Assembly: GCA_026182355.1 (NCBI GenBank)
Contig: JAPFBL010000068.1
Location: forward strand, 2,063,001 to 2,127,000
Origin: Hermatobates lingyangjiaoensis
Lineage: Eukaryota; Arthropoda; Insecta; Hemiptera; Hermatobatidae
Reading direction: 5' to 3'
DNA length: 64,000 bases
A program made the position numbers and the translations under genes. Under the pieces are notes generated by a model, which saw only the letters and a program-made list of their open reading frames with translations, did not search any database and was not told where the DNA came from. This document shows positions 48,401 through 58,190 of the stretch, piece after piece; position 1 is the first letter of the stretch, and each line of letters opens with the position of its first letter.

Positions 48401-48840
48401 GTTACAGTGAGGAATCAACATCGGATGGTCAGTGACCTTTAACTTCACCAGGAAAGCATTATCAAACTTATATGTAATCAATTTAATTAATGTATCTATT
48501 CTAATGAGTGAGAAACACTCATGCTGATGCCTGATTTCCATTGCGACTGGAGGCCTTTAACATAACAGAAGAGAGATATTAAAATCTTCAACTGAATTGA
48601 AATGCTTGGACTGAGGTATGTCTTTCATATTGCTGACCCATGCATCAGTTTTTATGCGGCCCTAATAGCGTTGCTCCTCCTCTGCATAACTTGAGAGGAG
48701 CAGTTTAGATACCTTATTATCCGACAGCTTTTTAGTTCTTTCAGTGCTTTTTTTGTGGCACTAAGCCTCTATCCTATCTCCTCGTGCATATGATTGCCGT
48801 TACATTTTTTCCCAAATATTAAAACCTTACATTTTTTTTT
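45421..48840. other. gene-less stretch, one tRNA-like segment
   Basis: Near 46268-46336 'ggcttaattggtgg' and 'ggcgagggttcgactgcc' look like box A and box B of a tRNA-derived repeat, but the arms do not fold convincingly. A GC-richer patch at 47860-48480 did not resolve into any coding family. Confidence 0.35.
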
Positions 48841-49096
48841 ATTGTTTCTTATCAACCTGATTGGTAGGGCCAGTCTAACGGTTACCAATAGTTGTTATGT
48901 ACCTAGTCTTGCTTGAGAGAACTCTAGTACTGTGTCTATTTCTACTGCTTCTAGGGTTTTGAAAACATCTAACGTTCTAATGACAAATATAAAATCAGTG
49001 ATGCTAAAATTCATATTTTGTATTGGAGGGCTCTGACTGCGCTTTGATATAATATCCCTCAATTCACTCCTGCAGGTGTACAAGTGGTAAATGAAA
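48841..49096 (-). pseudogene. candidate 3'-terminal coding fragment, unidentified
   Basis: Read on the minus strand, an acceptor-like 'tgtacacctgcag' (near 49077) precedes an open frame with normal composition: SELRDIISKRSQSPPIQNMN, then FSITDFIFVIRTLDVFKTLE, EIDTVLEFSQARLGT and a stop near 48897. About 50 bp further on come AATAAA and an A-run (about 48832-48843). It could be the last exon of a gene or a retroposed 3' end. I do not recognise the protein, and the frame is short enough to be chance. Confidence 0.2.
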
Positions 49097-49471
49097 TCTG
49101 TTTATGTCAGATTCTTATATATGTGTTAATCCCTCAGGTGTCTTATTGCTGCTGGTAAATACCAGTCACTTGCAGTTTAAGTGTAAAAGTACAGTGGATA
49201 CCTTATACAACCTATACGCATCATGGTCCAATGGTCCATGGTATGCTGTTAAGAAATTATGATTTACTTATTGAAATGTGTTCACTAATTAAGTATTCTT
49301 TGCCTTAGTTCTTAAAAGCTATGTTGTTAATTAATCACTGTTTAACTATTATTGAATCTTTAAAATTATGTTTTAAATGTGATTAAACATTTTTGTTGGA
49401 CTGAAGAGAATTTGTTAAAGGAAGTATTTGGGTATGGTATCTGGAGTATGGTTGGGGGGTTGTTGAAAGTG

Positions 49472-49491
49472 CCGTTATAGGGAGATAACGG
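49472..49491. repeat. short perfect hairpin
   Basis: CCGTTAT-agggag-ATAACGG, a 7-bp stem with a 6-base loop in a locally G-rich stretch. Confidence 0.6.
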
Positions 49492-50619
49492 TGACGGTGG
49501 AAATACGAAGTGTAGGAACAGACTCAGCATTTCTCAGCGCCTTTCGCTACACAACTTCCATCATTTTTTGTGCTATTTTTTATTTGTTTCTTAAAATTTA
49601 ATTTTAACATTTTTAAGTTAGTCATGCAAGCAGCGTTGTCAACTTCTTAAATTTTGTCAACTACTTATAGATGATAACGTTTAAAATCATTGGCATAATA
49701 GTTAGATGTTTTCATCAAAACATTTCAATATGAGTGTTATGTTGTTTATGTTTATATAAGAGAATACCCTTTGAATTGAGCTAAATAAACAATGATGTGA
49801 TGGGCTTTGAACATCAAGAAAAGTAATAAAACTGAATACATAGAAATGAGAAAAAGGAACGTTTGTTGAAATAATGAATTCAAACAGAATAACCACTCAG
49901 TGCTTTTGAGGCTTCCTTCTAACCTGCGAATAATAACATTCCTTGAAATGATTCAAGCTATGAAAAGTACCTAATGCATTTTTCTTAAGTAGAAAATGCA
50001 TTCATCACATTCATCACTTTGAATAAACAGCTTGAATTATATATATTATTCTTCAACGTCCAGAGTGACTGGCTTTAGTAGAGAGACCTCTATACAACTG
50101 TATTGATTTCAGACCCTCTCTAGAGAGACTCCTCTCATTACTGAATCCCTAGTACTGACAGGACCAAACGACTGTGAGTGTAAAGTAAACTGGCTGGCCA
50201 GACTAACAACAACTGACATTTAGTTGCTGACTCACTTTTAAAGCAAGACAGTCATGAACAGCACTAGGTCCAGGACATGGACAACAGTGCGCAGGAAGAT
50301 TGTTGATCCATGGTCCTGCAATGGGGGATAAAAGCTGAAATAAGTCATTTGGAAGTTTTCTGAATTGGAACTTCCAATAAGGATAAAGATAATTTTTTCA
50401 GGCGAACATTTTCAGGAATACTCTGCCAGTTTGAATATATTTGTAGACATGTGGTTAGTTAAATATTATTCTTTAACCCTTAAAAAGAAAAGGTTATGAT
50501 TGAAAAGAGCTCAATTGATGTATGTTTCTATTGAATTACAGGACCACAAATAAGTATAGTTGTATTTAATTCAGGTGCTATGCAAGCAGTTATTGTGTGG
50601 TATTTACCTATGTTAGTAA
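49492..50619. other. gene-less stretch
   Basis: No coding signal or repeat recognised. 'ctctctagagagactcctct' near 50115 is a small palindrome. Confidence 0.4.
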
Positions 50620-50836
50620 GGAAAATATATTACGTCTTCACCAAAGGAATTTATTTTACGCCTCCTTTCGAATACGTAGTGTTCATCATCAGGCACAGAC
50701 ACTCACTCAAATGTCTCTGTTAACTCCTCAATCACTGAACACCCATTCTGAGGCAAATGTGCTTGATGATGTACACTGGGAATTCGAAACGCGTCGGAAA
50801 ATAAATTCCTTGTGGTGAAGACGTAATATATTTTCC
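50620..50836. mobile_element. fold-back element with hammerhead-like core in each arm
   Basis: Arms of about 75 bp: left begins 'ggaaaatatattacgtcttc' (50620), right ends with its complement (50836). They continue inward through 'accaaaggaatttatttt' and its partner. The minus-strand core at 50667-50692 reads CTGATGA, T, GAACAC-tac-GTATTC, GAA. The + strand core at 50763-50795 has TTGATGA, T, a worn stem, GAA, ACGCGT, C. The overlapping short frames here are by-products of the repeat. Confidence 0.75.
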
Positions 50837-51399
50837 TTTCATCATGGTGTTTTTTGTTAATTGTATTCTAGTCAGACTCACAGTGGTAGGGGACTGGCAT
50901 GTAAGAGAAGGTAATATATATAGTCGAATAGTTAGATAAGAAATGTAATTATGAAGTCCTTCTCTGAGGACCAAACCATTGAAGACCATCTGAACATTGG
51001 ATGATAAAGCTTCACTGTTGCTCTAACAGTGACCAATCTTGGTGCTTTTTACTTTCCGCACTGGACCATTTTATTTTAATTCAGTTATAAAATCTTCATC
51101 CAAGTTTAATTCATTTCCGTATTTATTCCTGATATGAAAAAACTGGTTTAATTCTAGTGGCACAAGTATTCAAGTAGTAATAGAAACACATTCCTTACAA
51201 CAATAGAAATTTGTTTCCATTAGTACCTGAACTTCCAATAGTCAATGGAATTCCTAATTTATCTTGATATTAAAACCAATATTGTTTGTGTAAAGTGTGT
51301 GGAAACTCATTTTGTGATTTCAAGTTACTCTATTTTTTAAAAACACAATCAGTTGAATACCTGAGTCAAGGCTATGCTGTCAATGTACCTGTTCCCGTC
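50837..51399. other. gene-less stretch upstream of the second PLE remnant
   Basis: Where RT would be expected upstream of the GIY-YIG fragment I see no RT motif. Confidence 0.35.
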
Positions 51400-51930
51400 G
51401 ATCGTCAAAGTTAAACAAGATTGTTTGAGGTTAGCAGTCAGATGGCTTAGTTTTATCCAAATTCAAATTAATTGTAACGACTGTGATATAAAATGCATAG
51501 GAAAAACCAGCGAATAGTTGACCAGCAAGATCTCACAACATAAATCAGAAATCACAGGACACAAAATGACATGCGTTCTAGCAAAACTTCGATTTTCAAA
51601 ACCCAGTTATAATAGACCAAGAAAAACACACATGTATGAGACTTGTAAAAGAAATAATTCATATTTCTTAAATATGAATTAAGAACACCTGCAACTTCAG
51701 AACGGACATAGAAAAATTTAGCCAAATCTACACTAAAATTTTTTCACAATCTAATAATCATAGGGACTGTGACTTAAAATAGCCGAACCTAATAAAGCAT
51801 GTAAACAGTGGGTTTCCAAAATTCAGGAGAGGGAGCCCATCGAATGAAACCTTCAGAATATATTAACATCAGCCCAGATGACATCCCAAAATAGTTACAA
51901 AGCATGTAGTGTTGTTAAATCCAGATAACG
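51400..51930 (+). pseudogene. second Penelope-like GIY-YIG endonuclease remnant
   Basis: One frame reads FIQIQINCNDCDIKCIGKTS, E, stop, LTSKISQHKSEITGHK (about 51451-51570). This matches C-x2-C..(Y)IGKTSR.LSTRI.EHK of PLE endonucleases, with the Y changed to C. The reading continues as LAKLRFSKPSYNRPRKTHMY and, after a frame change, as worn coding-like sequence to about 51930. The RT half is absent. It is a different subfamily from the element at 34-35 kb, judging from IGKTS against the other copy. Confidence 0.6.
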
Positions 51931-52107
51931 GAATGGTGAAAATAAAACCAATTTCTGAAGAAAGTATAGTTGAACAAACGTAAAACCATATTTAAATGTG
52001 ATAATCCATATGTATCATTATTGTATTAAATATAAGCAATTGACCAAAACCATTACCAATAACAAAACCAAATTACAGCGATAGTGCTAATTGTATAAAC
52101 ACGTTAT

Positions 52108-52150
52108 TAACCCTGAGGGAGACATAAATATTTGTCGAAAAGTTAGTGAA
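52108..52150 (+). ncRNA. hammerhead-like motif downstream of the PLE remnant
   Basis: CTGAGGG (52113-52119), one extra A, stem GACA...TGTC (52121-52136), GAA (52137-52139), then 'aagttag'. It lies about 180-200 bp after the end of the GIY-YIG-derived sequence, where PLE terminal repeats with hammerhead motifs are expected. The palindrome after GAA is worn. Confidence 0.3.
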
Positions 52151-52269
52151 AGAAGTGTTTTACATCCGGATCTAAACCCTCAAAATAATCTTAAAACTTA
52201 TGAATAGTGATTCAAGAAAAGATCATCATGATATATATCATACTGTCTTCTAAATACCCCTTCATCAAG

Positions 52270-52466
52270 CTTGTGCTGCTCCGAATATTGAACTTTATAA
52301 TAAACATTATCTACTATTGCTTGCCTATCTTGTTTTATTTTCTTAAATGATGGTATTCTTGCAAAATTTGATGAAAACTTTCGTTATAGTAACAGTTATT
52401 AAGTTTGTTTTGTTCTGTTAATGTTTGAATTTATTATAAAAATCAATATTCGGAGCAGTAAAAGTT
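52270..52466. mobile_element. MITE with terminal inverted repeats
   Basis: Left end CTGCTCCGAATATTGA then 'ctttataataaa' (52275-) and right end 'tttattataa', 'tcaatattcggagcag' (to about 52458) are complementary over about 27 bp with a 1-2 base offset. About 185 bp between, no ORF. Confidence 0.7.
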
Positions 52467-53200
52467 TGGTGTTATTTTCAATAGTGTTTGTCTGAAGAAG
52501 GACTGTTCCAAAGTATATAATAAATATATCGAAGTTTCTTAACAAGTTTCTCAATTTTCCTAAATAACACTCTCATTATAACGGAAGTTTTTCTTAAGAC
52601 TTGTTTCATTACAGTGAACTGCAGTCTGGGTATTCACGTTCTTCTGAGTATATGTATATTTTGCATGAAATTGAATCGGTGGAGTAAGGAGTAGTAGAGT
52701 AAAGCGGAGGAGAGCAATGACCTGGTCCCCACCTCCGAGTGCTTGCCTACGTGGCACTCAAAATAGGAATTTAATTTGTATGAATTGAGGAGGTGTGTAC
52801 AAAGTGACTGTGAATGGAGCAGAGGAAGGAAGTTGACAGCAAGGATGGAGGTGAAGCGCTAAGGCTGAAGCAAAGGGAGGAAACAAATGTAAATGAGAGG
52901 GGCAAGTGTGGGAGTGCGAGTGAGTGAGAGTGAGAGGCGATCTTGACCCAGAGAGTCAGCTGGCAACTGAATGAGACACTCGACCCACTGATCGATACCG
53001 CCCGACACCTCTAATTATTCACCGACCCCAGCTCCTTCCAGTCCAAGCCTGCCAGATTCCTCTGACTCGTTAAGTCTCCTAACCGCTCTCTTATTACTTT
53101 CCTTCAATTCAGTTGAATGCGCGAGAAAAGCCTTGCAACAGGCTTCACTTCAGTCAACTCGTCCTTTCTAAAAACCCTTTTTTCCAATAGAATTTTTTCA
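52467..53200. other. purine/pyrimidine-skewed gene-less stretch
   Basis: About 52660-52945 is G/A-rich on the + strand, and about 52990-53130 is C/T-rich. Near 52725-52755 the minus strand reads 'gtaggcaagcactcggagg', like the tail of common invertebrate repeats. At 52492 CTGAAGA, A, GGAC.GTTCC, AAAG is a worn hammerhead-like core. Confidence 0.35.
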
Positions 53201-53348
53201 AAGTAAACAGTTATTATTACCTTAATATCTCTACTCCCCAAACAAAATATTTTCCTTTATTTCTTCCATTTGTATAAATGCCATCTTCACCCTTGAAAAA
53301 CATTCTAACCAAGGTTAAGGTCCCCACTCTCAAAGGAAAATACACGAA

Positions 53349-53481
53349 TTCATGCATTTCAACATTACCACAGAGGTTAGTATTATTAATATTAAACACA
53401 TAATATACCGTCTTACTTCGTACATTGCTGCCGTAGCTCTCGGACCGGTTTCGGGTGTCACCCATCTTCAACACGAACTGA
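53349..53481 (-). repeat. 133-bp dispersed repeat, copy 2 (hammerhead-like core inside)
   Basis: Second copy of the repeat at 32493-32625. The minus-strand core is the better of the two: TTGAAGA (53465-53471), T, perfect stem GGGT-gac-ACCC (53453-53463), GAA (53450-53452), palindrome ACCGGT (53444-53449), C (53443). Flanks differ from copy 1. Confidence 0.8.
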
Positions 53482-53514
53482 TCTCAGTTCAATACATTTT
53501 TTCTGCATTGACTT

Positions 53515-53580
53515 TACTATAATAGGTGTCATTAATGAGTACCTGGCATCGTTCATCCCGGGAATCAACGACTTACCTTT
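53515..53580 (-). mobile_element. SINE tail fragment
   Basis: 'cattaatgagtacctggcat' followed by 'cgttcatcccgggaatcaac' matches the 3' tail of the tRNA-derived SINE as seen on the minus strand at 56.1 kb ('tcgtacaggctcgggaccga'). The tRNA head is absent. Confidence 0.5.
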
Positions 53581-53749
53581 TCTATGACGTAACAATATTC
53601 TCATCTTCTAACTTCTCTGTTCTTGTTCAGAGAATCGGTAACTTGGACTCTCGCCACAACTTCATTCGATATATAGTTCTTTTATATTGAATTCCTGCGG
53701 TTCTTCAGCCTGTCAAATGTGTGTATTTCAATTTTAATGGGACATTAAA

Positions 53750-53885
53750 ATATCCTGCTCACACATATAGACGGACCAATTTGCTTCATTATTTTATTGA
53801 ACTGAGGGGCCTCAAATCGGGTATTTCTGTTGAAAATTTTATTTCAAATCTACACCCAAATGCAATACTTCCAATATTCTATATT
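53750..53885. repeat. dispersed-repeat flank without a long CA tract
   Basis: 'gacggaccaatttgcttcat', 'aactgaggggcctc' and 'gtatttctgttgaaaatttt' parallel 32740-32820, but the CA tract is nearly gone. Confidence 0.45.
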
Positions 53886-56063
53886 TTATGTAGACAGTAA
53901 ATGAAAGTTGAAATATAACAGTTAAACCAAAATATTAAATGAAACATATTTTATGTTTATTCAAATTTGTGTTCAAATACCATCTTCAGTATATGAAAAG
54001 ATGGTCTCTTCTTGCAATTAGAAAAAGCCTAAGTGTATTGTAGAGATAAATGTAACCATACATTCATTTCATTATATTACTACATTTTTAAGGATTCATA
54101 ATCTTTATTTAAGCATGATGGTAGCTCTAGCTAAGTAAGATAGACCTTACGTTAACCAAGTGCGTGTCTGCAAGGTTAGCTCTATGGAGTCGGCTAAGGG
54201 TTGTTTTTCTCCAGCAGGATAGTCCTGAAGACTAACCTAACGGCCAGCTGATCCACTATCCTCGTAGTAGATTCAGTAGGATACATGATCTGGTGTATGA
54301 CCCGAGTGAATATCATTTATCTGAGGACAAGGATGGTCCTGTCCTGTCCAACAATTCACTTTGTGTTTGTTCTTCTTGTTTTGTGTATGCTTCCAAATTG
54401 CTTCCATTCTATGGTCCCGGCTGGGATTTCAAATCAAGGTTTCAAACCAACATCTCTGCCAGTGCAGTGTCTACTCCGGTGCCCAAACATTTGTTCCAAA
54501 CTAACTAAATTGTCCTTTGATATCGTCTCCTCTTTTCTAATCTCATAAGCAAACTATTATGAGTAATAACTTTTTATTATCCCAGATTACCACCGTAACA
54601 TACTCCATAAAATATGCAGGTTAAATCAAAAATAAATCAGTTTAGGCTAAGTTTTTTTCTAATGACTATTGTCTAGTAAACATAACACCAGATAACTACG
54701 ACCAAAACCCTAACATACAAGACAAGACATTTACCTCATAACAGCATAATTACAAGGTGAATCCTAGTGCGTGAGAGATTTGGTTGTATTTTTGTTGGAA
54801 GGGAAGACATCCTTTTTCACTTCTTCACTCTGATGATGAATTAGGATACGAAATATGTTTATGATCATAAAACGCAGCCGTAGATTTATTGATAATAATT
54901 GTCAACTTTAGTTAAAAGTCTTCAGGGAAAAAAATTAATTGCAGTTCTATATTAGATTACTGATAATAAGAGTTAATAGACAGTAGAAAGTAACTGGATA
55001 ATAGGTTGCATTGACGGTCACGTTCGAGGTCTCAGGACTCTCAAGTGCTTAAAATAAACTATAAACTTGCTCAAAATAGAGCTCGGAATCCCTGTTCCGG
55101 TCCTTCCTGCTCCCGTCCTAACTTTCTATTCCTTCTCATCTCAAAATACATTTTATAACCTCCTTAGCTGCATCTAATAATTTTACATAATAGCTTTTTT
55201 AAAATTATTCAATAAATGATGAAATAATGTCAGTAGGTAAAAAAAAAGGAAAATTAAATACAAAACAAGCATAACATATATATTTAAAGTTAGAACTCAG
55301 ACGTACTAAAGGAAACAAACAATCGCTAGCATTCCTCCAGATTATTTGCTGAAAGCTCTCTTTAGAAGAATGGCAGAATAAATAGTAGCTTATAGACCGT
55401 CGCAATGTGACCTTCAGTGAAGCAAATATCACCAACATTAGACCGTCGGAAAAAAAGGAAAAAAACAAAATGACTGGACTGAACTTCACAACTAGTGTAT
55501 GCTAGAAAGAAGTTCCCTTCCAGAAAGTAATATTATTTCAGAAGAAAGAACGGAGTAATACTTTGTAAAATTGTTACTAACTAAAATTAACAATTGTGTA
55601 AATGTTGTCAGTTTAGTTGGTTGTTATTAATAATAAATAGAGATACGAATTCCTGTGTAGTTGTTAAAATGCAGTTTGGTTGTAATTAAAATGAAGCTAA
55701 AGTTGTCTGATAAGAGGAACTAAATTGAAATCGACTGAAATAGGAGAAGATAAGGGAACTTGAAGCTGTAATTCGAGGAGTCAGTAGGCTGAGTATGTAC
55801 CATCTCTGTCAGCCTACTTCAATTCAGTAGATAACTGAACCAGTTCAAAGAACCTCTTTTTAATCATGGCTATCCATTGTGGGCTAATAAATAGTACTGA
55901 CACATCATACTCGGTCAACCTAACACAACGTGGCGGAGCAGATGGCGTCCCCCTCCACACAGCACATACATGTGCACTCACACACATGTATTTTCTTTAT
56001 TGTTTAAACCGATCCTCTAGCAGGTGATAACGTCAGCCGTTTTCCAGCTTTTTGTTTGATCGG
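53886..56063. other. gene-less stretch
   Basis: Overlapping frames at 54285-54548 and a minus frame at 55205-55489 are not recognised. 'ctctgatgatgaattagga' then 'tacgaaatatg' (54829-54860) is a worn hammerhead-like core. Confidence 0.35.
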
Positions 56064-56292
56064 TGATTCTACATTGGGAGTCCTAAATTTCGCCTAAATC
56101 AAGTTCATTTCGAGTAGGGATCTTTAACAAGTTCCTGACATCGTACAGGCTCGGGACCGACGGCTTAACGTCCTCTCCGAGGGATTACTTACCCAGATTT
56201 ATTCACCTCCCACATGAATAAATCGAGGGCCATCGAACACCGGACTACCAGCCCAGAGGCGAGCACGTTAACCACTGAGCTAACCTGACCTC
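56064..56292 (-). mobile_element. tRNA-derived SINE, best full-length copy
   Basis: On the minus strand: 'tcaggttagctcagtggtta' (box A at about 56273-56286), 'gctcgcctctgggctggtag', box B remnant 'ccggtgttcgatggcc', body 'tttattcatgtgggaggtg', 'aggacgttaagccgtcggtc', tail 'cgagcctgtacgatgtcagg', 'ttgttaaagatcccta' and end 'tttaggactcccaatgtaga'. About 229 bp. It defines the consensus for the copies at 4.8, 20.0, 22.5 and 53.5 kb. Confidence 0.8.
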
Positions 56293-57985
56293 ACACGCAT
56301 GTAGTATTTACATGTAACATGTTGAATAAATGACATTCAAAAAACACACAAACACTTATCTAGACATAAACATGTAAAACAGCTTACCATAAAGTTCTTT
56401 ACAAAGTCTGGTCTACATACTTTCATTTACCTCGTTATAAATGTACTATATTTACGGAAATTAATTATTAAGAAAATAATAATAAAATTATGCTTATAAT
56501 TTGGACAGTAATTATTGATTAGAATGATTACCAATACTAATAGCTTTAAAAATTATAAATTAAAAAACAATGCTTGTTTAAAAAAATAATTTATAGTGGC
56601 TACACTGAATTTTACTATAAGTGAAAATAATACCAAACTCGTTATCTATAAATTTAGTTTTGGTTTAATTTAATGCGACTATTGTGTAGACGTCATATCA
56701 AATACAATTGTAAATTATTATCAAACTTATAAATAGTTAATTTGTGATCTCATTTGTTTAATGTAGTATATCCATGTTATCAGTATAACAAACTTGAAGT
56801 CACACATTTAGCACAATCTGTCATGTGAATATTATTATTATTACTAAAATGTTGACCTAAGGCACATTGAACTCAAACTCACCGTATCTCTGTCCAGTAC
56901 AGCCATTCCCTTTGTCATTTTAACAACAACTTGATATTTTAAGTTCTTTAATTAACTTCATGATTGTCCAATATACATACGAATATATTGGTTTTAGGTG
57001 TATTTTACCAGAAATCTTTCACCTCTTCAAGGCGACTGCCTTGCATTCACATAGAATGTCTTCAAAGTTTTCCACTTTTTCCACACTGAATCTTCCATTA
57101 CTTGTATGATGGGTTACGTTAATTGCAGCTTACATAAGCAGTAGTTGGAGAACAATGTCCAGTTAGATAGTATACGTACATTTTTAAACCCGTCCTTTCA
57201 AATATTACTATATTATTATTATTATTATCCAATTTTCAAATTGTTATTTTAAAAAAATTATCAAATTATTATAATCCAATATTAACAAAATTATTATTAT
57301 ATTATTTTCTTTACAAACACAATGGTAGTTTATTGAGGTTATCACATAAAATTAGATTCGGTTGTTCTACTCATCTTTTATCTTTTCTTCACCTCAAAAT
57401 ACAACAAGCCTGAGGCAATGCATCAATCTCTGAGCAAGCTGCATTATCGTCTTTAAGTTCAGAATAAGAGTCGATAAAACATTTAGGGACACTAACAGAT
57501 TCGTTTTTTTTATAAAAGTCTCGTAAACCATGCCTTTAAATGCCTTTTAAATTATCTACAATGTGATTTGCACAAAGCTAGCATAAACAGATATGAAAGA
57601 TTATGTTATTAAGAAATATTATCTTTAATTAAATTTAACGAGCAAATACAACAATGATTAGTCATTGTTTGTTCAAATGACACTTAATATTAAGGACGGC
57701 AATAGCCTTGTCTGCCAGAGTTAACAGCTAAAGATGGTGTTTTGCATAATTCTTTCTGAACTCCTTTGTTTACCCTGACTTGCCCAGCCTTTGATCCCTT
57801 GTCATGCGCGTTACGCTCTTCAAAATACCTCCCTTGCCTCCCTTACTTGTCAGTACTACACCAAATGATCTATTTAACATGGTCAATTTCAAGACTGCCT
57901 TGACGAAACCAGTTGTTTTGGTTTGAAAGTAACATTCTTTTTAATTTCTTATTGTTGTTCCTTATTTGATTAATTTTGAATTTCA
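56293..57985. other. gene-less AT-rich stretch
   Basis: Short (ATT)n runs near 57210-57230. Nothing else supported. Confidence 0.4.
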
Positions 57986-57987
57986 TA

Positions 57988-58062
57988 TTAATATATATAT
58001 ATATACTTGGACTTGGACTTGGAAAATATATATATATAATATATATATATATATATGTATGT
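57988..58062. repeat. (TA)n microsatellite with ACTTGG triplication
   Basis: TA runs interrupted by 'acttggacttggacttgg' (three copies of a 6-mer) near 58005-58023. Confidence 0.9.
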
Positions 58063-58098
58063 ATTGGACTTGAGACTCCCGCCTGGAACCCTCAGCCG

Positions 58099-58134
58099 CA
58101 TTCCACTGGTAGGTTACTGTGCTACCAAGGAATG
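58099..58134. repeat. imperfect hairpin
   Basis: CATTCC-act-GGTAG-gttactgtg-CTACC-aag-GAATG: two helices of 5-6 bp separated by a symmetric 3x3 internal loop. It lies in a GC-richer patch (58070-58190) of unknown nature. Confidence 0.5.
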
Positions 58135-58190
58135 GCCTGTGATTAGTCATTGAGAGGCTGAGTAATGTAGTAGTCAGGCCACGTAGCATG

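Noticed and set aside
47860..48480. Possible transposase-like region
   Set aside because: Some frames look coding-like in short pieces, but no ordered set of motifs from any transposase or RT family could be read.
54285..54548. Two overlapping + strand frames of 71 and 87 residues
   Set aside because: Different frames over the same DNA with no domain and no splice support.
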